Positions 1 through 7,244 of a stretch of 19,831 bases of DNA are shown here, piece by piece. Where the stretch lies: assembly GCA_003520455.1 (NCBI GenBank), contig DOUV01000103.1:1-19831 (forward strand). The letters are read 5' to 3'. How positions within the stretch are numbered: the first letter of the stretch is position 1; each line of letters opens with the position of its first letter. This DNA is from Chloroflexota bacterium. Its GTDB lineage: Bacteria > Chloroflexota > Anaerolineae > Ardenticatenales > Ardenticatenaceae. The notes below the pieces were generated by a model. The model made no database searches and was not told the DNA's origin. It was given only the letters and a program-made list of their open reading frames with translations. The position numbers and the translations under genes were made by a program.

Positions 1-799
1 GGCTGGGAACCAGCACCACGGCCGACGCGGCGAACAGCGCGTCCAGGTCGTTGCGGTTCAACCATCCGGGTACCCGGCATGCGCCGGGGAACTGCGCGGC
101 AATATTCTGGACAATGCGGGTCCCCGCCGTGTCCCCATGCCCACCGGCAAGGACGAAGCGGCCCGGCCACCGCGCCAGGACACGAGGGATCAGCTGGCCG
201 AGGAGCTCGACACCCTTACTTCTGGCAAATCGCCCGGCGAAGACGATGGGGCCCTCCTCCTCCGGCGGAGGCAGGGAGTCGGGCGGCGCCGGGACGCCAT
301 TGGGAATCACGTAGCTGCGCGTGGCGAGCTCAGGAGCGCCGGCGACTGCCGCCAGGCGTTCTGCCCTGCTGAGAAAGACCACACCGTCGCTGATGGTCAG
401 GATTCGCTCTTGAACAGCACACCACAACCCTGCGTCCGCGCTCTCCTGCAATTCAAGCCGGAGGAGCGAGTGGGCCGTGTAGACCAGGGGCAGATCAAAG
501 CGACGCCGCAGCTCTTCGGCGAGCTCGCTCAAGGCCAGAGAATGCAGGTGAACCACGTCGAATTGTCGCGGATCGACGGGGCAGCGCTGCCTGGAAAGCT
601 GATGAACGTGCGGTCCTGTGCCGGAGGCGCCGGGCATGTCGATGGCACGGTTCGCCACCAGGACGTGCGTCTCGATTCCAAGGGAGGCGAGGGCGCGAGC
701 CTGCCGCTCGACCGCCACCCCGATCCCCGACCACGATCCCGGCGCGTAATCGGCAGTCAGAATCATCACGCGCACGCAACCGCCTCGCACGTTGTTCAC
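1..799 (-). CDS. GT4-family glycosyltransferase, N-terminal part (truncated by window edge)
   Basis: The minus-strand frame is open from 799 to the window start, giving about 266 residues. The N-terminus reads MILTADYAPGSWSGIGVAVE, the usual opening of GT-B retaining glycosyltransferases, with the glycine-rich acceptor-side loop. Later come a VVHLHSLALSE segment, an IPNGVP segment and FAGRFARSKGVELL, which are the family's inter-domain and donor-domain landmarks. The visible part stops near LFAASAVVLVPS, just before the expected donor-sugar E-x7-E region, so that region cannot be checked. I chose the GTG at 799 because it overlaps the upstream stop as GTGA and has GGGAG a few bases before it. 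GTG at 775 or 769 and ATG at 766 are alternatives. It is the last visible gene of the isoprenoid/glycosyltransferase operon and probably adds a sugar from a nucleotide-sugar donor in the cytoplasm. Acceptor and sugar are unknown. Confidence 0.88.
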   Translation of the reverse strand, partial: MNNVRGGCVRVMILTADYAPGSWSGIGVAVERQARALASLGIETHVLVANRAIDMPGASGTGPHVHQLSRQRCPVDPRQFDVVHLHSLALSELAEELRRRFDLPLVYTAHSLLRLELQESADAGLWCAVQERILTISDGVVFLSRAERLAAVAGAPELATRSYVIPNGVPAPPDSLPPPEEEGPIVFAGRFARSKGVELLGQLIPRVLARWPGRFVLAGGHGDTAGTRIVQNIAAQFPGACRVPGWLNRNDLDALFAASAVVLVPS

Positions 800-2715
800 T
801 CGTCTCCCGGTACCTCGGCGAGCATCGCCAGCTCACCGGCGTCGCTGCCGCCCAGCTTCCTCATCAGGCGCAGCCAGCGCGTCGTCATCCCCGAGGGGAC
901 CGGGGCCTGCTGAACCCGTTCGAGGTTCTGAAACCCGCTCTCACGGAGTAAGCGGGAGAGCGATTCTTCGTTGAAGTACTGGAAATGCACGAGCGGGTTG
1001 ATCACATCCCACTTCTTGCCGAACACCTGGAATTGCAGCGAGTTCATGTCCGGGACTGCCAGGTAGAGAATCCCTCCGGGATTCATGACCTCGCGGACCC
1101 TGGCGAGACTGGCAGCGGGGTCGGGCAGGTGCTCCACGATGTGACTCATTACGACCACGTCGAACGAGCGCCAGATGAGCTCCTCGTCACCGAGCACCGC
1201 CTGCACGAGGCGCTGGCCGAACTGTGGCCGAAGACGCTCGATCTGGGCTCGCGAGCTATCGAGACCGTAGACCTCAAAGCCGTATGCCTGGGCCACTTGC
1301 ATCAGATAGCCGCGCCCGCAGCCGATGTCGAGCAGCCGGGAGCCGGGCGCCCGGGAGCGCAGGAGATAGCAGATGGGGCCGGCAAAGGCCCGCTGCACTT
1401 CGAGGAACGTATTCTCCGAATCATCCCCATCCCACTCGTTCCCGATCCGGGCCTGTAATTCGGCGGTGATTCGTGGGCTGATATAGATGTGGGAGCACTC
1501 CGTGCAGCGGTAGAAGGCAAAGCCCTGCTTCTGGAACAGATACTTGCGTTCGGTCGAACGGCACACCGCGCAGTTGACCTTCTCGAGCGCCTGGCTCCCC
1601 GCCCGTTCGATCACCTCCTGGATGTCGGAGCACCAGTGCAACCACGATGGGGCGACCCCCTGCCGGTCGCGCCGGTCAGGAGTCGCCCCCCAGCTCCCGA
1701 ATAAGCCCAGGCGCTGCGCCGCCTTCAGCGACTCGCACAGCTTGAGCTGTGCGATGAGGCGCTCCGGCACAGGAAGTCCGTCTGCCAGATCGGCCAGTTC
1801 CAGGAAGGACCTGGCCAGGAATTGCTCGACCTCGACGGGTGCTGCGGGCGGACGTTGCCCGTCGTACGGCAGGCACGGCGCCACTCCGTTCGGCTCGGGC
1901 AGGGAGAGCGAGAGCAAGTTGGGCTGCCCGCGGCGTTGATCTTCGGCGAAGTCCTGGACGTCGTTGAGATATTGAGCCAGGGCGTAGTAGCGTGTGAGAA
2001 AGGGGTACAGCGGCGAGACGCGATCGGGATCGATGGCCGTGTACAGACACCGCCAGTAATCGACGTTCTTCAACTGGACGAGCCGCTCATAGTAGGGCGC
2101 CGTCCACTCTTCGGGCCCGCTTTGCTCCATCATGGCACCGATGACGGCCCGGCGGGCCGAGAGGAGCACCGGCCGGAGCGCCTGTTCCAGACCTTCTTGC
2201 GAGGGGTCTGTCATGGTGGCCAACCCTTCGAAGCAGAGCAGGAGACCGGCGAGGATCGTCAGCCCCTCGGCCCCCTGGCTGCTGGGAAAGGTCTTGCTCG
2301 TCGCCGATAGGAGCGTCGGGTGCCTGGCCTTGTACCAGAAGTGGCGATCGATGACGTCGTCGAACACCCGGATCGAGAGATAGACCAGGCCACAGGCCGC
2401 CACTGTCCGGCGGAAGCGCTCCACCGCCGGCCGAATCGCGACGGCAAAGTAGGGCAGGTCCCAAAAGGTCCACTGCAGCCAATCGACGTATTCTGAGGCC
2501 TGCTCGGCCAATTGCTCGCAGATCTTGTTCCCGGCCGAGATTTCCTGCACGTCCTGGCGCAGGCGAGCCAGGGCCTCCTGCAGCCCTCGAGTGATCTCGC
2601 TGCGGTAGACTTCGACCTCCTGGTGATACTGCTCCAGGAACGAGCTGCTGGCAATCTCCAGCTCCTGCTGCAGTCCTGCCAGCGCCGGCCCCGCGTCCCC
2701 ATGATGGAAGTTCAT
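796..2715 (-). CDS. Fusion: class I isoprenoid-synthase-like domain + zinc-ribbon SAM methyltransferase
   Basis: The protein has 639 residues. Residues about 60-330 are all-helical and carry DDVID at 119-123 and NDVQDFAED at 251-259, followed by RRGQPN. These match in order and spacing the two Mg-diphosphate-binding Asp-rich motifs of trans-prenyl synthases. Residues about 382-407 hold CAVC and CTEC, a four-Cys zinc-ribbon-like knuckle. A class I SAM methyltransferase follows, with DIGCGRG at 463-469, the acidic residue after strand 2 in YGLDSS (D486) and SHIVEHLPDP near 528. The start ATG overlaps the upstream stop as ATGA, with GGGTGG and AGG upstream. Known chemistry of each half suggests prenyl diphosphate condensation or cyclisation and S-adenosylmethionine-dependent methylation; combining them in one chain is unusual. 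The order of action and the substrates are inference. The synthase half could instead be a non-catalytic relative, although both motifs look intact. Confidence 0.8.
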   Translation of the reverse strand: MNFHHGDAGPALAGLQQELEIASSSFLEQYHQEVEVYRSEITRGLQEALARLRQDVQEISAGNKICEQLAEQASEYVDWLQWTFWDLPYFAVAIRPAVERFRRTVAACGLVYLSIRVFDDVIDRHFWYKARHPTLLSATSKTFPSSQGAEGLTILAGLLLCFEGLATMTDPSQEGLEQALRPVLLSARRAVIGAMMEQSGPEEWTAPYYERLVQLKNVDYWRCLYTAIDPDRVSPLYPFLTRYYALAQYLNDVQDFAEDQRRGQPNLLSLSLPEPNGVAPCLPYDGQRPPAAPVEVEQFLARSFLELADLADGLPVPERLIAQLKLCESLKAAQRLGLFGSWGATPDRRDRQGVAPSWLHWCSDIQEVIERAGSQALEKVNCAVCRSTERKYLFQKQGFAFYRCTECSHIYISPRITAELQARIGNEWDGDDSENTFLEVQRAFAGPICYLLRSRAPGSRLLDIGCGRGYLMQVAQAYGFEVYGLDSSRAQIERLRPQFGQRLVQAVLGDEELIWRSFDVVVMSHIVEHLPDPAASLARVREVMNPGGILYLAVPDMNSLQFQVFGKKWDVINPLVHFQYFNEESLSRLLRESGFQNLERVQQAPVPSGMTTRWLRLMRKLGGSDAGELAMLAEVPGDE

Positions 2716-3854
2716 CCTGCCCACCCGTTTGCCAGGCCGCTCGATCGAGCCAGAACCATCATGGCGAGCGCTGTTGTCAAGGCCGGAGAGCCGAAGCCGC
2801 TCACGATGAAGTCCTCGTACGCCCAGCCGCCCGCGGGTTGGGTCTTGCTGATGAGCGCATCCCTGGCCCGCTCAAGCGGTGTGCCGGCGACCTTGAGATT
2901 GAGGAAAGCCGCGATCGCCAGGGACGTGCTGAGCGGGGTGCCGAAGTTACCATCTTCGCCTTGCAGGCTGAGGAGTCGCGGGACAAGCGACGAGGCCAGA
3001 TCGGCCAGACCCGGAAGCTGTGCCTGGTCCCAGGCGCGCGTGAGCGCGTAGAAAAAGCTCAAGGGATTGGGGTACAGGGAGGTCCCGTGCATCAGGTCGC
3101 CGGATGCGGCTTCGCCCCGTAAATAATCCATGAGAACCTCAACGTCACGACCGGTCCCGACGCCGGCCAGGGCCAGGTAGCGCAGCACGTCGGCGTTGAC
3201 GACTCGATCGATGCCAGCGACCGGCCTGCCGACGTCGTCCATCCAGCCGTACCCTCGACCGGCCGGCGTGAGAAAGGTGAAGAAGAGCCCGCCGGCAGAG
3301 CGAAAACGCAGAACCGCTTTGACCTGGCGCTGCCATCGCCGCAAGTCAGAGCGTTCGGCCCTGTCCAGGAGGGCCGACGCGGCGCAGACCGTCGTATTGG
3401 CGTCACAATCGAGGCCGCTGCCCCGTCCGAAGAAGCGCCAACACCCATCGGACTCCTGCTGCCAGGCAAGAAACGCGCGGATGCGTTGTCGCACGTGTAT
3501 GACCGTCCTGAAGAACCGGACCCGCCGGCGCCCCGGGATCAGGTCCAGGGTATGGGGTTGCCACGAGGGGGAGCGTGGGTCAAAGCAGCCGAGGGCATCG
3601 TGAACGAAGGTCGAGACAAACGGGCTGCGGCAGTAGAGGAGATCACCCGCCGGACCACGGCGGTAGGACGCAATCTCACCGGTCTGGAGCTGTTCCTGCC
3701 GGATGGTTGTGAGGCCCTGCAACAGGATGAGTTCACCGGGCGCCGGCGCGTGGTCGCCGTCGAGGGTGGCGCGCTGCCCTGCTCGTGTCTCGGGTCGAAG
3801 CGCCAGAAGGTCAACGGCCTGCGCCGACGAACGTGCCTGCTCCAACGGGTTCAT
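2712..3854 (-). CDS. Alpha-barrel terpene-cyclase/prenyltransferase-fold protein (class II cyclase-like)
   Basis: The protein has 380 residues. It shows QW-like repeats typical of the alpha-alpha barrel of squalene cyclases and protein prenyltransferase beta subunits: QQESDGCWRFFGRG at 132-145, LQGEDGNFG near 297-305 and QPAGGWAYEDF at 339-349. Between them lie GLDCDANTT (149-155) and DRVVNADVLRYL near 216. The DCDA stretch sits where class II cyclases carry DxDD: the first and the middle (proton-donating) Asp are present and the third is Ala. At this length it has room for about one barrel domain, compared with two in squalene-hopene cyclase (over 600 residues). The start is the ATG at 3854, overlapping the upstream stop as ATGA with GAGG 7 bases upstream; a longer in-frame start at 3905 lies inside the previous gene. 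Together with the class I domain encoded next, it suggests terpenoid cyclisation. Activity is not proven by sequence. Confidence 0.7.
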   Translation of the reverse strand: MNPLEQARSSAQAVDLLALRPETRAGQRATLDGDHAPAPGELILLQGLTTIRQEQLQTGEIASYRRGPAGDLLYCRSPFVSTFVHDALGCFDPRSPSWQPHTLDLIPGRRRVRFFRTVIHVRQRIRAFLAWQQESDGCWRFFGRGSGLDCDANTTVCAASALLDRAERSDLRRWQRQVKAVLRFRSAGGLFFTFLTPAGRGYGWMDDVGRPVAGIDRVVNADVLRYLALAGVGTGRDVEVLMDYLRGEAASGDLMHGTSLYPNPLSFFYALTRAWDQAQLPGLADLASSLVPRLLSLQGEDGNFGTPLSTSLAIAAFLNLKVAGTPLERARDALISKTQPAGGWAYEDFIVSGFGSPALTTALAMMVLARSSGLANGWAG

Positions 3855-5554
3855 GAGCGTGCCTCGGCCAGCATCAGGTACTTGTACAGGTTCGTGTTCT
3901 GCCACTGCTCCCAGCGATCGCGCAGGTGGAGCACGACGTCTTGCCTCAACTCCTCGGGGATTGACCTGACATTGTCTATCCCGAAGACCGGTTTCTCGTA
4001 TGGAAAATCGCGCAGCAGCGCGCCGAGCTCCGGCGACCGGCCGAGCAGGTGGTCGACGACTGCCTGGTTCGCCTTCACGAAGGTGTCGTAGGTCTCGCAG
4101 AGGGTGTCGAAGTTGCCGTCGAGCTCGCCGTCGAGGAGCGGTTGGAGTGCCCGCACCGCGGCTTCAAACTGCTCGACTGCTCCCGTGAGCGACGGATGAT
4201 GGTCCCGTTCTCCCTCCTGAACGGCGATCCCTTTCAGGACCTGGCGCATCCCTGCAATGACCTCGGCGATCGGCGCGTCGGCATCGAAGTAGTAGCTGGA
4301 CCGGTGCGGGACGCGCCAGTTTTCAAGGCCCGCCCCGGCCACCACCAGGGTCGTGCAGTTGAAGAGCGGGGCGGCATGAGCCGCGAACGAATCCGAACAG
4401 ATGACGACGTGCGCTCGCTCCATCTGTGCGAAGACCTTTTGCAGCGATGGCACTCGGTCATCTTGCGGCCGGACGATGTCGAAGTCGATGCCGGGGGGCG
4501 TGCGGGCCGCCGTAGAGCGGGCCAGACCCGACGCAAAGCGCGCCGTGGCGGGATTCGGGCCCGGATCGATGACGAACCGGACCGGGCGTGCCGGCGGCTT
4601 TGAAAACAGTGAACTCAGGAGACGGCTCCAGTAGGCTTCCGAGGGGTCATACTTGGAGGTGAAAGGGTTGACATACACCCGCACTTCGTGCTCGGGCGGC
4701 TCGCCGGTCCGGTGCATAACCGTCGAGAACCGTCCGGCCGTGGTCGGCGATAAGCCGAGCCAGCGCGCAAGGTTGTCGAGCCCGAAATAATAGTTAGCAA
4801 AATACGGCAGCGCTCGCCGGGCCCGGTGCAGCCAGCGACGGCGGTTGTCCACCAGAAACGACGACTGCGTGCCCGACGAGAGCTCGACATAGTAGGGGAT
4901 GTTCGGCTCGCAACACACGGCGGGGGAGAGGTCGGGCCGTTCAAAGTCCGCCAGAATCACAATGTCGAACCCCTCGAACGGCGCCTGGCCGCGCAGAGCC
5001 CTCAGCAGGGTTACATACTCCGTGTAGTGGAATATCTGGTCGACGTCGCCGACCTGCTCCCATAACCCCTGATACGCCGATAAAACCGTAATGTCGGCAT
5101 GCGAATTGGCAGCCTTGATCCATCGCGGCAGTGGGAAGAAAATAACCTCGTCTCCGATGCCGATGGCCGGGCCAAATAGCAGCAGGATTCGCCGGAAGCC
5201 GCTCCAGAACTGCCGCGGCAGGGGGCTATCCGACACCACGACGTCCGCCGGTATCTCGGCCATAGCCGAGGCCAGTGGGAACAAGACCAGCTGCAGCCGT
5301 TCGGCGAGCTGGTAGAAGGTTCGCGGATTCATGGCCCGGAGGAGAGCGATGGCTTCCTTCAGCGCGGGGCTATCCACCGTATCCAACGGCTCGGCCAGGG
5401 ATTTGAGGCCGTCCAGGCGTTGCTGGAGATAATGGGCATTACTTTGGCTGATCGGTCTCCGGGTGAGGAAGAAAAGGTATCGGGTGAGCAGGCTCAATGG
5501 CAACCGCACGTCCGCGGAGAGAGCCAGGTCCACCCGTGTTGGCTGTTGCAGCAT
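3851..5554 (-). CDS. GT9 (heptosyltransferase-like) glycosyltransferase with long N- and C-terminal extensions
   Basis: The protein has 567 residues. The central part resembles ADP-heptose:LPS heptosyltransferase-type GT-B enzymes. Residues 121-150 (RRILLLFGPAIGIGDEVIFF then PLPRWIKAA) match the family's glycine-rich start plus GDxxxxxPxxxxLK. Residues 292-335 (VRVYVNPFTSKYDP and FVIDPGPNP) match the start of the second Rossmann half. CSDSFAAHAAPLFNCTTLVV at 386-405 matches the conserved SDSGPMHLAAAxGTPxVxLF block. About 120 residues before and 150 after the core have no clear match and look helical. The start at 5554 is one base after the preceding stop, with GAGGG in front; an upstream in-frame ATG would lie inside the previous gene. 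It is the second gene of the operon and presumably transfers a sugar to the isoprenoid-type product or a lipid carrier. Sugar and acceptor are unknown. Typical LPS-core genes are not nearby, which argues against a standard heptosyltransferase role. Confidence 0.7.
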   Translation of the reverse strand: MLQQPTRVDLALSADVRLPLSLLTRYLFFLTRRPISQSNAHYLQQRLDGLKSLAEPLDTVDSPALKEAIALLRAMNPRTFYQLAERLQLVLFPLASAMAEIPADVVVSDSPLPRQFWSGFRRILLLFGPAIGIGDEVIFFPLPRWIKAANSHADITVLSAYQGLWEQVGDVDQIFHYTEYVTLLRALRGQAPFEGFDIVILADFERPDLSPAVCCEPNIPYYVELSSGTQSSFLVDNRRRWLHRARRALPYFANYYFGLDNLARWLGLSPTTAGRFSTVMHRTGEPPEHEVRVYVNPFTSKYDPSEAYWSRLLSSLFSKPPARPVRFVIDPGPNPATARFASGLARSTAARTPPGIDFDIVRPQDDRVPSLQKVFAQMERAHVVICSDSFAAHAAPLFNCTTLVVAGAGLENWRVPHRSSYYFDADAPIAEVIAGMRQVLKGIAVQEGERDHHPSLTGAVEQFEAAVRALQPLLDGELDGNFDTLCETYDTFVKANQAVVDHLLGRSPELGALLRDFPYEKPVFGIDNVRSIPEELRQDVVLHLRDRWEQWQNTNLYKYLMLAEARS

Positions 5555-5555
5555 C

Positions 5556-6335
5556 CTACCCTCGATCTCCGACCAGGCTGAGCGCGGCGATGGCCCATTC
5601 GCCGTTGGCTCGTTGCTGAAGGAGCGCGAGGCGGCGCTCGACGATGGAGCGCCGCGCCCCACTCTGGGGATGATGAGCCGTGACGTGGATCTCGGTGTAG
5701 ATCAGGATACCGTATGGATGGTGCAGCGGCTCCGGGACCTCGCCCAGAGAAACCTCGAACTCCCATCCACGCAAGGAATCCAACAGGGATTCGAGATGGT
5801 GGCGCAAGGCCAGCCGGTCGATCTCCCGATCATCCTCCAGGACGTGATAGTCGTCGGCGACCAGTTCCATGGCGCTGTCGACGTCCTGCCGCCCGATGGC
5901 GTGGATGAAATCGTAGAGACAGGCCGCCGCAGCCTCGGCCTGCTGGTCGCCCAGTTCCTCCTCCGGCGAATTGAGGATGGTCTGCCAATCGGTCCAGGGT
6001 GTCAGTGCCGGGGTCTGCTCCAGAGCCAATTCGCCGCTAAAACGCCACGGCATGGGCGCCGGGACGGGCGATCGTATCGTCTCTCCCAGAGAGGGCACAG
6101 CGAACGGCTGGTCGAAGTAGTCCTCCCACGGATCGGCCGCATTCGAGGCGGGCCGGAACCACCAGCTCAGCAGATCCGTGGCACTCATTTTCCCGCCCGG
6201 GGCCACCGGCGGCATAAACGGGACTTGGCGGGGGCTTCTCGCCTGTGCCCCCTCGGTCTGCGACTCATCCAGCAGGCCGCGCAGAAGCTCGTAAACCAAC
6301 ACCAGGCGCGGATCAGGGCCTTTGTCTGCGATCAT
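5556..6335 (-). CDS. NTF2/SnoaL-like fold protein with Trp-rich N-terminal extension
   Basis: The protein has 259 residues. About residues 132-256 look like an NTF2/SnoaL-type alpha+beta cone: a helix with YDFIHAIGRQDVDSAMELVA, the DDYHVLEDD strand, then long strands ILIYTEIHVTA and RRSIVERRLALLQ ending WAIAALSLV. Such domains are isomerases, cyclases or ligand-binding proteins. Residues 1-130 have no family I recognise. They are Pro- and Trp-rich (SWWFRP, DPWEDYF, MPWRFSG, LTPWTDWQT) with no signal peptide. The start ATG at 6335 has GGAG 5 bases upstream; ATG at 6188 is a shorter option. It is the first gene of the five-gene operon and is followed after one base by the GT9-like gene. A role in shaping or holding an operon intermediate is plausible by analogy with SnoaL-like proteins of natural-product clusters, but this is inference. 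Confidence 0.65.
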   Translation of the reverse strand: MIADKGPDPRLVLVYELLRGLLDESQTEGAQARSPRQVPFMPPVAPGGKMSATDLLSWWFRPASNAADPWEDYFDQPFAVPSLGETIRSPVPAPMPWRFSGELALEQTPALTPWTDWQTILNSPEEELGDQQAEAAAACLYDFIHAIGRQDVDSAMELVADDYHVLEDDREIDRLALRHHLESLLDSLRGWEFEVSLGEVPEPLHHPYGILIYTEIHVTAHHPQSGARRSIVERRLALLQQRANGEWAIAALSLVGDRG

Positions 6336-6563
6336 GGACTCTCCGGGTCAGAAAAGGAGGATTTGTTGGATTGTCTGGGCGTTTCGTTGTCAGGCATTCC
6401 GCCATTCACGCGCGAAGGGTAGGTGGCTGTCGAGGGGCGACTTGCGTGAACAGAGCGGGGAATGTTGAGCCACCGGACCGGCAGTACAGCCTCGAGTCGC
6501 AGCGCTGAGGGAATTGAAGCTTAGTAGGTTTTTGGCACTTTCCTCGCGTATTGTGACTGGATC

Positions 6564-6595
6564 ATTATATACAATACTCTCCTTGACTTTGTCAA
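6564..6595 (-). promoter_or_regulatory. Candidate sigma70-type promoter for the five-gene operon
   Basis: Read on the minus strand, TTGACA (6590-6595) is a perfect -35 consensus. An 18-base spacer leads to TATATA (6566-6571), overlapping TATAAT (6564-6569, 20-base spacer). The surrounding AT-rich stretch and the position upstream of the minus-strand operon fit. The spacing is slightly longer than the ideal 17. Confidence 0.55.
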
Positions 6596-6596
6596 G
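6582..6596. promoter_or_regulatory. Palindrome CTTGAC-TTT-GTCAAG over the -35 box, candidate operator
   Basis: There are two perfect 6-bp arms separated by TTT, centred at 6589. The right arm contains most of the -35 hexamer of the minus-strand promoter, and the left arm creates TTGACT on the plus strand. A dimeric regulator binding here could control the operon. No regulator gene is visible in the window, so the operator role is a guess and the symmetry could be chance. Confidence 0.3.
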
Positions 6597-6774
6597 CATT
6601 CTGTGACTCATGTGCAGACCGAGGTGAAAGCGAGCACCACGGTAACTGGGAGCCGTCACTGACATGGGCTCATTCGCCGAGAATCAGGTGGTACGAGATA
6701 TGCTACACCTCAACTGCCCCTTCACCTGAAGGGACACGACGGCCCAGACAGATCCGGAAGAGGAGGAACAATTT

Positions 6775-7020
6775 ATGGCACACGTCCCAATGGATGACAT
6801 CAGAGAACTCTGGAACGAGACGCCCGAGAAGAATTGGTCGGCGCTGCACAATACCATCCGGCAACACAAGGGCAAAGCCAGAGGAATTGAGGACAACCTC
6901 GTCGATCAGCTCACACGGATTACCCGCGAGTTGGAGGATTCGGGGCATTCTTTCCCCGATTCTCCGCAGAAACTCTACGAGGTCCTGAACGAGCGCCTGA
7001 AATCCACGGCTCACTCGTAG
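6775..7020 (+). CDS. Small hypothetical protein, 81 residues
   Basis: This is the only convincing plus-strand gene. ATG at 6775 is preceded by AGGAGG at 6761-6766, spacing 8, an almost ideal ribosome binding site. The product is soluble, charged and predicted mostly helical (DDIRELWNETPEKNW, NLVDQLTRITRELED, QKLYEVLNERLKS). It has no signal peptide, membrane segment or Cys. I do not recognise the family. It is divergent from the isoprenoid operon and is followed 100 bases later by a strong hairpin, so it is probably a monocistronic unit. It may be a small regulator or stress-type protein, but nothing in the sequence decides this. Confidence 0.72.
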   Translation: MAHVPMDDIRELWNETPEKNWSALHNTIRQHKGKARGIEDNLVDQLTRITRELEDSGHSFPDSPQKLYEVLNERLKSTAHS

Positions 7021-7119
7021 CAGTAATCTCCTGGACGACCAGGGCGAGTTGCGCCGGTCTGCCCTCCGGCACGGCCCGCCCGATCGTCCCTTGCCCCAAC
7101 AGAGGTGAGCAACACAGCC

Positions 7120-7156
7120 AACGAGGGGCGCCGGCTCAAGGCCGGCGCCCCTCGTT
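7120..7156 (+). terminator. Perfect 16-bp-stem hairpin, probable transcription terminator
   Basis: AACGAGGGGCGCCGGC (7120-7135), loop TCAAG, then its exact reverse complement at 7141-7156. The stem is GC-rich and perfect. It lies 100 bp after the small-gene stop. The downstream sequence CGTTCCTG is only weakly T-rich, so termination efficiency is uncertain. The stem is symmetric and could serve both strands. Confidence 0.65.
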
Positions 7157-7244
7157 CGTTCCTGCTGGCTCCAGGTGCAGATTCGCGCTGTTCGGCAATA
7201 ACACCGACATCCCACACCGACGGTGAGCGCAAACAGGGGACACA

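Larger units (their letters stand above)
6336..6774. other. Divergent intergenic region, 439 bp, no convincing gene
   Basis: It separates the minus-strand isoprenoid operon from the plus-strand small gene. Its centre (about 6530-6605) is clearly more AT-rich than the rest of the window and carries the promoter and palindrome listed separately. Frames open here give only low-complexity Arg/Ser/Cys-rich translations without a supporting ribosome binding site. The 5' leader predicted for the minus-strand operon is about 220 nt. I saw no recognisable riboswitch in it. Confidence 0.6.

Noticed and set aside
137..913. Plus-strand open frame of 258 codons opposite the GT4 gene
   Set aside because: The minus strand reads as a continuous GT-B glycosyltransferase; the plus frame is low-complexity.
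5463..6422. Plus-strand open frame of 319 codons over the operon's 5' genes
   Set aside because: It is a shadow of the NTF2-like gene and the start of the GT9-like gene, with no supporting site or family match.
6390..6665. Minus-strand 91-residue frame inside the intergenic region
   Set aside because: It covers the AT-rich promoter island, has no convincing ribosome binding site and a Cys/Ser-rich, non-protein-like composition.
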